Shown here in pieces: positions 1 to 5,932 of a DNA stretch of 6,147 nt. A model generated the notes under the pieces. It was not told the DNA's origin, ran no database searches, and saw nothing but the letters and a program-made list of their open reading frames with translations. The stretch is from Evtepia sp. Its GTDB lineage: Bacteria; Bacillota; Clostridia; Oscillospirales; Oscillospiraceae. How positions within the stretch are numbered: the stretch's first letter is position 1; the number at the start of each line of letters is the position of its first letter. The position numbers and the translations under genes are program-made. The stretch is from NCBI GenBank assembly GCA_020025735.1, contig JAHHRP010000106.1:1-6147 (forward strand), given 5' to 3'.

Positions 1-2
1 GA

Positions 3-569
3 TATGAACACAATGCCAAGTCCGGCACCGCCGATCAGACCGACGTAGAGTGCGGCGAGCAGGGGCTCCACCTCCGGCACAGGCATGATTGTGAACGGAT
101 CCAGAAAAATGGAAAGCTTACATTCCATGCTGCTGAGAGTGGAGAGGCACGCTATCAAGCCCTCTCTGCCCGGGAGAAAGATTTGCAGATCAAGGCCGAG
201 GAAGTGTTGGCCCTTGCCATCCAGGACCGCATGGGAGGGGGCAGTTTTCGCTGCCAGACCACAGAGATCCTGGAAGATGGCACTGTGGCGCTGACCTTCT
301 GCTATCTGCTCAATGGGATTCCAGTCCAGCTATGGCAGGAGGGTTGGGGAGCCAGATTTGTCTTTGAGGGAAGCGATCTGCGTTCCTTTGTGATCTATCT
401 GCGCCAGTATGAGGCCACAGACCGTGTCCAGCAAGCGCTGCCGGAGCGGCAGGCTGCGGCAGCAGCCGATGCCATCCAGCAGGTGGGCAAGGAGTTGCAG
501 CTGAACTTTCTGGACGGCGGCACCAACGCAGAACTTGTTATCGGTTGGACAGTTCGGGAAGAAAAATGA
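3..569 (+). CDS. YycH-like regulator of the WalKR (YycFG) system, C-terminal part (5' end outside window)
   Basis: The reading frame is open from the first complete codon of the window to a TGA stop at 567-569, giving 188 visible residues; no start codon with a ribosome binding site is evident, so the gene begins upstream. The visible part is soluble and mixed alpha/beta: a helical stretch around the LSAREKDLQIKAEEVLALAIQ segment, then a beta-rich block (VALTFCYLLNGIPVQLW, then GARFVFEGSDLRSFVIYLRQY), then a charged helix and a short beta end. A 'hydrophobic strand, x-NGIP-V' block followed by a strand-turn-strand is reminiscent of the repeated domain of YycH/YycI proteins, which are extracytoplasmic modulators of the WalK sensor kinase. 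The next gene starts 12 bases downstream and has YycI features, which is the main support. The family call is therefore contextual; the coding call is firm. An alternative is a clade-specific protein of unknown function. Confidence 0.6.
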   Translation, partial: YEHNAKSGTADQTDVECGEQGLHLRHRHDCERIQKNGKLTFHAAESGEARYQALSAREKDLQIKAEEVLALAIQDRMGGGSFRCQTTEILEDGTVALTFCYLLNGIPVQLWQEGWGARFVFEGSDLRSFVIYLRQYEATDRVQQALPERQAAAAADAIQQVGKELQLNFLDGGTNAELVIGWTVREEK

Positions 570-581
570 GGGAGGCGTACG

Positions 582-1079
582 ATGGAACGATCAAAAGTGA
601 AGCTGACGGTCATTTTCTTGCTGGCGGTACTCAATCTTTTCCTACTGAGCAATGTCTTTCTCCAATATCATCAGGCCAGAGTTTATGAGAAAACGACCCG
701 GGAACAAGTCTTGGTGTTCTTGCAGCACAATGGCGTGACTGTGGCCCAGGCCGTAGTTCCCTGGAAGCACGACCTGACCACGCGAGCAGAGGAGCTTCCT
801 GATCAGATGCTGCCTGGCCAGACACTGCCAAGCCAGGGGCTGCCAAATCACATTGAAATCCAACCCGCCCGGGAGACAGCCACACTGCTCATGGACTTTG
901 TCCGGGGGATGGGTGATCTGGGACAGACTTGCACAGAGATCAAAATGATCCGGGAAGGCTACCAATACAATGGCGCAGAGGAACGGGCGGTCCTGACCCC
1001 CATGTGGCAGGTGGAAACAGACAATGGGACCTTCTTCTTGGACTGCGCGCAGGGCAGTTTATATCAGGAAGAAGCCTAA
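582..1079 (+). CDS. YycI-like membrane-anchored regulatory protein
   Basis: A 165-residue protein with a short basic N-terminus (MERSKVK) followed by one membrane segment (about residues 8-27, rich in Leu/Val/Phe, ending near LNLFLLSNVF) and an extracytoplasmic domain. The 'basic residues, then hydrophobic run with an LNLFLL core' start is typical of YycI, and the end (TPMWQVETDNGTFFLDCAQG, residues 139-158) matches the usual YycI/PepSY-like closing pattern of a Trp-containing strand, a D-G/N-G turn, an aromatic strand and a final short motif. In the family, YycI and YycH form a membrane complex that tunes the WalK (YycG) kinase controlling cell-wall turnover. The ATG is supported by a GGGAGG site at 570-575, six bases upstream, which lies just after the stop of the preceding gene, so translation is probably coupled. 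It is shorter than Bacillus YycI and carries an unusual LPxQx repeat at residues 72-91. It is the last gene before a strong terminator; no yycJ-type metallo-hydrolase follows. Confidence 0.65.
   Translation: MERSKVKLTVIFLLAVLNLFLLSNVFLQYHQARVYEKTTREQVLVFLQHNGVTVAQAVVPWKHDLTTRAEELPDQMLPGQTLPSQGLPNHIEIQPARETATLLMDFVRGMGDLGQTCTEIKMIREGYQYNGAEERAVLTPMWQVETDNGTFFLDCAQGSLYQEEA
795..854 (+). repeat. Four in-frame 15-base tandem repeats encoding LPxQx
   Basis: Four degenerate 15-base units lie in frame inside the YycI-like gene and encode LPDQM, LPGQT, LPSQG and LPNHI (residues 72-91). Leu-Pro is invariant; the fourth position is Gln in three units and His in the last. The third codon positions differ between units, so the array is not a very recent expansion. 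It sits in the middle of the extracytoplasmic part, probably as a Pro-rich linker. Confidence 0.75.
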
Positions 1080-1082
1080 CAG

Positions 1083-1123
1083 AAAACAGCGGGGTGCCAG
1101 TAAAATGGCGTCCCGCTGTTTTT
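1083..1123. terminator. Bidirectional intrinsic terminator between convergent genes
   Basis: AAAACAGCGGG at 1083-1093 pairs perfectly with CCCGCTGTTTT at 1112-1122. The stem continues inward through two G-U type pairs and GCCA/TGGC (1096-1099 with 1106-1109), leaving a six-base loop, about 17 pairs in total. A run of T follows on the + strand (1119-1123) and the A run at 1083-1086 gives a T run on the minus strand, so the hairpin can stop both the yycI-like transcript and the GH3 lipoprotein transcript, whose stop codon is only six bases away. Confidence 0.9.
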
Positions 1124-1128
1124 CAAGA

Positions 1129-2304
1129 TCAGAGAAGGTCGTATTTTTCCTTTAATTGCAAGATGCGTAGTACGCTTTCGTCCAAACGCTGGGGAGAAAT
1201 GGTCCCCTCTTTCACAGCGGTGAGGAGGGTGTCGTAGGCTGCGGGAAGATCCTCTGGCATGAGTAGGATATCTGCACCCGCCTGGAAGGCCATCATCGCG
1301 GCCCGGCCTGGCTCGTATGCCTCTGTGATGGCTGGTGCAGATAGATTGTCGGTCATTATGACACGTCGGAAGCGAAGCTCTCCTCGAAGTTTTACAGAAA
1401 TCATTTCTCGGGATAGGGAAGCAGGTAGATCTCCCTGCTGGGCCGCGTTGGGGGTGGTGAGGTGGGAAACCATGACGGCATCAGCGCCTCCGGCCATGCC
1501 TGCCTGGAAGGGATAAAGTTCAGAAGTGAGCATCTCCTGCCAGGTCCTGTCAGTGGATAGGCGTCCGGTCTGAGGGTCTGCGACGGCTGCCCCCTGGCCA
1601 GGAAAGTGCTTGAGTGTACAGCCTACACCAGCGGTATGGAATCCTTCCACTGCGGCACTGACCATCATGGCTGCCTGCTCTGGATCGCGATGGAAAGCGT
1701 TGGGGGCAGCACTGGCATCGGCCACAGGGGCAAGGGTCAAGCGAAACCCAAGATCGTGGAGATAGCCGCCGATGGAAGCCGCTGCGTCCTTGACTTGGGC
1801 GGGGTCCCCGCTGGCCCCAAGAATCCCCATATCCTTCTGCTTGGGCACGGAAAAACCATCTGCATTGGCGATACAGGAAGCAGCGCCTCCTTCCTCGTTG
1901 GTGGCAAAGAGAAGGGGGACCTTGGCACTGCGGGTCAAGTCTTTCATCAGTGCCGCACACTGCTCCGGGTCCCGAAGGTTTTTGTCAAAAAAGAGAAAAC
2001 CGCCTACGGGATAGGTTTGTAATGTTTTCAGCGCCTCCCCCTTTGCCTCCGTTAAGCCAGGTGCCTGCGGGTCCTCCCGCTTTTGGGGGGAAAGGGCGCG
2101 GTCCAAGGCATCCGGGCGGACAAAGAAGAGCTGCCCCACCTTTTCCTCGGTGGTCATTTTGGAGAGCATCTCTTGGGCATTGCCCCCGGAGAGAGGCTCC
2201 ACAGCACCTGGCTCATCCTGGGGGGGATGGGGCTGCTCCTGCTTGCCGCAGCCCACCAGGAGGGAGAGCATCATAAGGGTACACAGAATCCATTTCCACT
2301 TCAT
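1129..2304 (-). CDS. NagZ-like glycoside hydrolase family 3 lipoprotein with altered acid/base motif
   Basis: A 391-residue protein. Residues 1-19 are a lipoprotein signal peptide (MKWKWILC, hydrophobic core, lipobox LVGC with Cys19), so the mature protein should be lipid-anchored outside the membrane. A GH3 N-terminal barrel follows: EEKVGQLFFV (53-62), GGFLFFDKNL (101-110), NEEGG (136-140), LAPVAD (191-196), KHFPG (232-236), MVSHL (278-282) and MTDNLS (317-322), ending in the usual AGADILLMP and LDESVLRIL segments. NagZ-type family members cleave beta-N-acetylglucosamine from peptidoglycan fragments using an Asp nucleophile (here D319) and an acid/base His in a D-S/T-H motif. Here that motif reads D243-P-Q245, so the His is replaced by Gln; KHFPGHG has become KHFPGQG, DxEGG has become NEEGG, and the Arg of the GGxVxR site is Cys144. 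The enzyme may be inactive, altered, or a binding protein. The ATG at 2304 has GAGAGG at 2315-2320, ten bases upstream. It is monocistronic, with its own promoter. Confidence 0.88.
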   Translation of the reverse strand: MKWKWILCTLMMLSLLVGCGKQEQPHPPQDEPGAVEPLSGGNAQEMLSKMTTEEKVGQLFFVRPDALDRALSPQKREDPQAPGLTEAKGEALKTLQTYPVGGFLFFDKNLRDPEQCAALMKDLTRSAKVPLLFATNEEGGAASCIANADGFSVPKQKDMGILGASGDPAQVKDAAASIGGYLHDLGFRLTLAPVADASAAPNAFHRDPEQAAMMVSAAVEGFHTAGVGCTLKHFPGQGAAVADPQTGRLSTDRTWQEMLTSELYPFQAGMAGGADAVMVSHLTTPNAAQQGDLPASLSREMISVKLRGELRFRRVIMTDNLSAPAITEAYEPGRAAMMAFQAGADILLMPEDLPAAYDTLLTAVKEGTISPQRLDESVLRILQLKEKYDLL

Positions 2305-2338
2305 GGGTCATCATCCTCTCAGAGAGTTATTTTTTGTT

Positions 2339-2367
2339 AGTATACGCGCTTGATCCGAAAAGCACAA
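2339..2367 (-). promoter_or_regulatory. Sigma-A type promoter of the GH3 lipoprotein gene
   Basis: On the minus strand, TTGTGC (2367-2362) is followed after exactly 17 bases by TATACT (2344-2339), a good -10 match with a moderate -35. The predicted start lies near 2332, giving a short leader that contains the GAGAGG site before the ATG at 2304. The -35 begins immediately after the T-rich tail of the terminator of the upstream EF-G gene. Confidence 0.6.
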
Positions 2368-2370
2368 GGG

Positions 2371-2406
2371 AAGAAAACGCGCGTACCGAACTCGATACGC
2401 GCGTTT
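2371..2406 (-). terminator. Intrinsic terminator of the EF-G gene
   Basis: AACGCGCGTA (2376-2385) pairs perfectly with TACGCGCGTT (2396-2405), with one further A-T pair outside and a ten-base loop. On the minus strand the stem ends in TTTTCTT. It lies 30 bases after the TAA stop of the EF-G gene. The T tail is modest, so some read-through into the lipoprotein gene is possible. Confidence 0.8.
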
Positions 2407-2435
2407 CCTTTCGTTAAAAGAACAGGGAGGCTCAA

Positions 2436-4511
2436 TTAACCCTCTTCCTGAATCGCTTTGGCATCCTCAATGGCCTTCTGCTGGGCCGCAGGTGGAGCTT
2501 CCTCATAGCGCACAAAGCGGAAGGAGAAGGTACCACGGCTCTGGGTGATAGAGCGCAGATCAATGGCATAAGAGGTCATCTCTGCCATGGGGACCTCTGC
2601 CTCCAGGATCTGGTTGCCGTCATCGGTGGGATTCATGCCCATGACACGACCCCGGCGCTTGTTCAGATCGCCCATGACATCCCCTAGATAGCTGTCAGGG
2701 ATGGTGACCTGAAGTTCACCGATTGGTTCAAGGATGGTGGGGCTGGCGTTGGCAATGCCTTCCTTATAGGCCAGTTGTGCCGCTGTCTTAAATGCCATTT
2801 CGTTGGAGTCCACCGGGTGGTAAGAGCCGTCGTACAAAGTGGCCTTCATGCCCACCAGGGGATACCCAGCCAACACCCCCTTGGAGGCGGCTTCGCGCAG
2901 ACCCTTTTCCACAGCGGGGAAGAAGTTTTTGGGTACGCTGCCGCCAAAGACTTCCTCAGCAAAGATCATTTCCTCAGACTCATACTGAGGCTCGAAACGA
3001 ATCCACACGTCACCAAACTGACCGGAACCACCCGTCTGCTTCTTGTGGCGGCCGTGGGCCTCTACCTTCTTCTTGATGGTCTCGCGATAAGGCACACGGG
3101 CGGGGCTGAGTTCAGCCTCCACACCAAAGCGGCTCTTGAGGCGGGAGACCAGCACATCCAGCTGCATGTCACCAGCACCGGAGAGAACCACCTGACGGGT
3201 TTCAGCGTTGTTCACAACGGTGAAGGAGGGATCTTCCTCATTCATCCGGGCAAGGCCAGCGGCCACTTTGTCATCTTGACCACGGGTCTTGGGGGCGATG
3301 GCTTTGGAGTAGCACGGCTCTGCAAAGGGAATGCCCTTCAGGGCCACGACCTTTCGGCTGTCACACAGGGTATCACCCGTCTTGACTTTGTCCATCTTAC
3401 CGATGGCGCCGATGTCACCACAGGAGAGTTCCTTGACCTCTTCGGTCTTTTTGCCGCACAGGGTATACAGTCTGCCCAGTTTTTCGGTCATGCCCGTGCG
3501 AGCGTTGACCAAAGGAAGATCAGAGGTGATAACACCAGAGAGTACCTTGATGAGGGAATATTTTCCATACTGGTCAGAGATGGTCTTAAAGACGTAAGCG
3601 GTAGGCACACCACCTGGGGAGACCACGAAGTCTTCGGTCTGGCCGTCCTGCATGGTGGCCTTGTGGTGGTTGCCCTCAGCGGGGTTGGGCAGCAGTTCAA
3701 CGATGTAGTCCATGAGCATAAAAGAACCCATACAGTTGATGGCAGAGCCAAAAAGGACAGGGAACATGGACAGTTCCCGCACACCCTGGCGCAGCCCTTT
3801 GATCATTTCAGCGTAGGTAAAGGTCTCGCCGCTGAAATACTTATCCATCATTTCATCGGAGGTCTCAGCAACAGATTCCTTGAGGGCCTCGTTGAATTCA
3901 GCGACAACATCTGCTTTCTCAGCAGGCACATCCACCTCGACCCGCTTAAAATCCTGCATCTCATACGCCCGCTTGTTGAGTACATCAATCAGACCCGTGG
4001 TGTTTTTTGCCTCATCCCACATGGGGACCACCAGGGGGGCAATCTTGTTGCCATACTTTTCACGCAGGGCGTTGAATGTGGCGTTGTAGTCACTGTTTTC
4101 TTCATCAGTCTTGGAGATATAGATAAACCGAGGCATATCCCGCTCTTGGCAGTATTTCCAAACCTTCTCAAAGCCTACGGAGATGCCGTCCTTGGCGGAA
4201 CACACAAGAATGGCAGCGTCGGCGGCCCGGAGGGCTTCCATGACCTCTCCTGAGAAGTCGAAAGCGCCTGGGGTGTCCAGGAGGTTGATTTTACAGCCTT
4301 TATACTCCAGAGGTGCTACGGCAGTGGAGATAGAGATTTGACGGCGAATTTCCTCGGGATCATAGTCGCAGACAGTGTTGCCATCCGCGCTGGAGCCCAT
4401 GCGCTTGATGGCGCCGGTCATGAACAGCAGGCTCTCGGCCAAGGCGGTTTTGCCGTTGCCGCTGTGGCCCACCAGACAGACATTTCGGATGTTTTGCACA
4501 GAATAGCTCAT
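2436..4511 (-). CDS. fusA: Elongation factor G paralogue (EF-G2-like translational GTPase)
   Basis: A 691-residue protein spanning all EF-G domains. The G domain has the P-loop GHSGNGKT (15-22), a switch I DYDPEEIRRQISIS (49-62), DTPGAFDF (79-86), SKTD (133-136) and GSA (255-257). Domain II is about 300-390, domain III about 400-470, and domain IV carries GRHKKQTGGSGQFG (487-500) and the tip SYHPVDSNEMAFK (563-575); domain V follows with EPIGELQVTIP and a usual C-terminus. EF-G moves tRNA-mRNA through the ribosome and helps recycling; the intact domain IV tip suggests ribosome engagement. The protein departs from housekeeping EF-G: RGITI is RQISI, the catalytic His of DTPGH is Ala83, and NKxD is SKTD. 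Such changes mark the EF-G2 type of paralogue, and the gene stands alone rather than with rpsL/rpsG/tuf, so the housekeeping fusA is presumably elsewhere. The ATG is backed by AAGGAGAG at 4519-4526. It has its own promoter and terminator and a structured leader. Confidence 0.93.
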   Translation of the reverse strand: MSYSVQNIRNVCLVGHSGNGKTALAESLLFMTGAIKRMGSSADGNTVCDYDPEEIRRQISISTAVAPLEYKGCKINLLDTPGAFDFSGEVMEALRAADAAILVCSAKDGISVGFEKVWKYCQERDMPRFIYISKTDEENSDYNATFNALREKYGNKIAPLVVPMWDEAKNTTGLIDVLNKRAYEMQDFKRVEVDVPAEKADVVAEFNEALKESVAETSDEMMDKYFSGETFTYAEMIKGLRQGVRELSMFPVLFGSAINCMGSFMLMDYIVELLPNPAEGNHHKATMQDGQTEDFVVSPGGVPTAYVFKTISDQYGKYSLIKVLSGVITSDLPLVNARTGMTEKLGRLYTLCGKKTEEVKELSCGDIGAIGKMDKVKTGDTLCDSRKVVALKGIPFAEPCYSKAIAPKTRGQDDKVAAGLARMNEEDPSFTVVNNAETRQVVLSGAGDMQLDVLVSRLKSRFGVEAELSPARVPYRETIKKKVEAHGRHKKQTGGSGQFGDVWIRFEPQYESEEMIFAEEVFGGSVPKNFFPAVEKGLREAASKGVLAGYPLVGMKATLYDGSYHPVDSNEMAFKTAAQLAYKEGIANASPTILEPIGELQVTIPDSYLGDVMGDLNKRRGRVMGMNPTDDGNQILEAEVPMAEMTSYAIDLRSITQSRGTFSFRFVRYEEAPPAAQQKAIEDAKAIQEEG

Positions 4512-4536
4512 AGCAGTTCTCTCCTTATTTTAACTC

Positions 4537-4569
4537 GCACAGGAGAGGAAAAAAGCCCCTCTCTTGTGC
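4537..4569 (-). promoter_or_regulatory. Leader hairpin upstream of the EF-G ribosome binding site
   Basis: In the minus-strand RNA, GCACAAGAGAGG (4569-4558) can pair with CCTCTCCTGTGC (4548-4537): twelve positions with a single A-C mismatch, closing a nine-base loop GGCTTTTTT. The hairpin ends ten bases before the AAGGAGAG ribosome binding site. Because the T run lies in the loop, this fold is not a terminator; it competes for the same segment as the terminator fold described at 4549-4625. Confidence 0.6.
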
Positions 4570-4625
4570 CCCGACGGAGTCGCGTGCTCCATGGTGATGG
4601 GATAAGTATACAACAAGAGAGGGTC
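4549..4625 (-). terminator. Putative terminator of dusB read-through, overlapping the EF-G promoter
   Basis: On the minus strand CCCTCTCTTGT (4623-4613) is the exact reverse complement of ACAAGAGAGGG (4567-4557). The second arm is followed by GC and six T (4554-4549), the form of an intrinsic terminator. The loop is long (45 bases) but contains its own small hairpin, GGAG/CTCC at 4590-4587 and 4579-4576. The first arm lies in the spacer of the EF-G promoter, so only RNA coming from upstream (dusB) contains both arms. No better terminator was found between the dusB stop and this point. The long loop is the main reason for doubt. Confidence 0.5.
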
Positions 4626-4633
4626 AGTGACAA
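4605..4633 (-). promoter_or_regulatory. Strong sigma-A type promoter of the EF-G gene
   Basis: On the minus strand TTGTCA (4633-4628), 17 bases, then TATACT (4610-4605): five of six matches in each box. Directly upstream lies an AT-rich stretch (about 4634-4665) with three A/T tracts, resembling an UP element and standing out from the GC-rich surroundings. The start of transcription is expected near 4598, giving a leader of about 87 bases. Confidence 0.75.
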
Positions 4634-4836
4634 CATAAAAAATGAAAAATAACTAAAAATTTTGTGAGAAGCAGGAAAAGATATTGTCCTTTTGGGGGTG
4701 TGTACTGGCAGAATCTTTCTCTTTGAGAGGGCAGGAACGACCCGCACAGCACCACAGAACTGGAGGCCAGAAGGAAAAGAAAGCAGCTTTCCGCGGGCCA
4801 AACCAGAGGAAGTTTTTCCAGCCTTCCTGTCGGGGA

Positions 4837-5826
4837 TCAACCATCGTCACAGGCATCTCGAAGTTCCCGCTTGATGCCTGCGGTGACCCGATAGACATCC
4901 GCCAGAGAGGAGAGTTTTGAAATCTCACTTTTCCAGTACCCGGCATAAGGGACGCCTTTTAGGTACCACGCATAATGCTTCCGGGCCTCCAGACAGGCAA
5001 TCTTTTCACTCTTGTACTGGGCGGCCAGCTCGAACTGCCGCACAGCGACATCGCATCGCTGTGCCAGAGGGGGCAGGGGAGGAATGGGCTTGCCCGCAAT
5101 GGCCGCCTGCGCCTGCTGGAAGAGCCAAGGGTTCCCAAAGACACCACGGGCAAGCATTACCCCGTCGGCCCCGGTGTAGCGGAGGATGCGGGCTGCGTCC
5201 TGGCCGGAGAACACATCACCGTTGGCGATGACAGGAATGGAGAGCCTCTTTTTGACCTCGCGGATGTAGTCCCAGTTGGCAGTGCCGGCGTACATTTGCA
5301 CTTTGGTGCGGCCGTGGAGGGCAATGGCAGACACGCCAACTTCTTCCAGCTGTTTTGCAAGATCCAGACACACGATGCTTCCACGGTCCCAGCCTAAGCG
5401 CATTTTCACGGTCACCGGGATTTCCCCTGCGCCACGGAGGACGGCTTCCGCCACTCGGCAGGCTTTGTCCACATCCCGCAGCAGGCCAGAACCGTCTCCA
5501 TTGTTGGCGATCTTGGGCACGGGACAGCCCATGTTGATGTCGATGATGTCCGGGTGGACGGTCTCCCGGATGATGGCGGCCCCTTCCTCCATGCAGGCCA
5601 GGTCGCTGCCGAAAATCTGGACCCCAACAGGGTGTTCCTCTTCCCCCAGACGCATGAGGGGAAGGGTCTTTTGATCCTGATAACACAGGGCCTTGGCGCT
5701 GACCATCTCGGTAATGGTGTATCCAGCGCCAAGTTCCCGGCAAATGGTGCGGAAAGCCAGATCTGTGACCCCTGCCATGGGAGCCAGGACAAGAGGGGAA
5801 TCTATTTGGATGGAACCGATCTGCAA
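4837..5826 (-). CDS. dusB: tRNA-dihydrouridine synthase, DusB type
   Basis: FMN-dependent enzyme that reduces uridine to dihydrouridine in tRNA using NADPH. Residue numbers here count from a GTG nine bases further upstream (5835). Visible Dus signatures: LVLAPMAGVTD (15-25, flavin barrel entry), EMVSAKAL (43-50), QIFGSD (73-78), DINMGCPVPKI with the catalytic Cys104, NNGDGSGLL, VTVKMRLGW with Lys144, ALHGRT (172-177) binding flavin and tRNA, VIANGD (202-207) and GVMLARGVFGNPWLF (225-239), then the C-terminal helical tRNA-binding domain with RKHYAWYLKG (285-294). Length is normal for the family. I prefer the TTG at 5826 as start (329 residues): the minus strand carries GAGGTGATC at 5838-5830, fully complementary to the 16S rRNA 3' end, five bases before this TTG, whereas the in-frame GTG lies inside that site. 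The resulting M-x-IG-x-I start also matches DusB proteins. It is transcribed from its own promoter and is divergent from the gene at 6004. Confidence 0.95.
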   Translation of the reverse strand: MQIGSIQIDSPLVLAPMAGVTDLAFRTICRELGAGYTITEMVSAKALCYQDQKTLPLMRLGEEEHPVGVQIFGSDLACMEEGAAIIRETVHPDIIDINMGCPVPKIANNGDGSGLLRDVDKACRVAEAVLRGAGEIPVTVKMRLGWDRGSIVCLDLAKQLEEVGVSAIALHGRTKVQMYAGTANWDYIREVKKRLSIPVIANGDVFSGQDAARILRYTGADGVMLARGVFGNPWLFQQAQAAIAGKPIPPLPPLAQRCDVAVRQFELAAQYKSEKIACLEARKHYAWYLKGVPYAGYWKSEISKLSSLADVYRVTAGIKRELRDACDDG

Positions 5827-5867
5827 AGAGATCACCTCGCTTCAAAAAAGTAGAAAAAGAACAAATT

Positions 5868-5896
5868 ATTTTAGCACACTAGATCGCTTGTGACAA
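5868..5896 (-). promoter_or_regulatory. Sigma-A type promoter of dusB
   Basis: On the minus strand TTGTCA (5896-5891), 17 bases, then TAAAAT (5873-5868). The -35 and spacing are the same as in the EF-G promoter. The leader is short, about 35 bases, followed by the GAGGTGATC ribosome binding site. Confidence 0.65.
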
Positions 5897-5910
5897 GGGC
5901 TTATCTTGTC
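5892..5910. repeat. Inverted repeat overlapping the dusB -35 box (possible operator)
   Basis: GACAAG (5892-5897) and CTTGTC (5905-5910) form perfect six-base arms around seven bases. The left arm covers most of the dusB -35 box, and the right arm ends 22 bases before the -35 of the divergent promoter. Position suggests a protein-binding site, but short inverted repeats also occur by chance. Confidence 0.3.
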
Positions 5911-5932
5911 CGTTTCCAACACGGAAAAGCGG

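Noticed and set aside
85..294. Small + strand ORF from an ATG near the left edge
   Set aside because: It overlaps the longer open frame of the YycH-like gene in a different phase, has no ribosome binding site and a basic, domain-free translation.
1550..2022. Overlapping frames of about 130 residues on both strands within the GH3 lipoprotein gene
   Set aside because: Their translations are low-complexity and lack domains, and the region is fully explained by the conserved GH3 reading frame.
2775..4253. A 492-codon open frame on the + strand, antisense to the EF-G gene
   Set aside because: The minus-strand frame encodes a full, clearly conserved EF-G. The antisense frame has no ribosome binding site or recognisable domain, and such frames are common opposite GC-rich genes.
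4776..4795. Short GAAAG/CTTTC hairpin with T-rich tail after dusB, considered as its terminator
   Set aside because: The stem is only about five pairs with a very small loop and an interrupted T run, too weak beside the fold at 4549-4625.
4653..4946. Possible small protein on the minus strand between dusB and the EF-G gene, and + strand frames in the same place
   Set aside because: They overlap the end of dusB, lack a ribosome binding site and show no domain or compositional sign of a real protein.
5216..5845. A 209-codon minus-strand frame inside dusB in another phase
   Set aside because: His/Arg/Pro/Gly-rich translation typical of an out-of-phase shadow; the dusB frame contains all family motifs.
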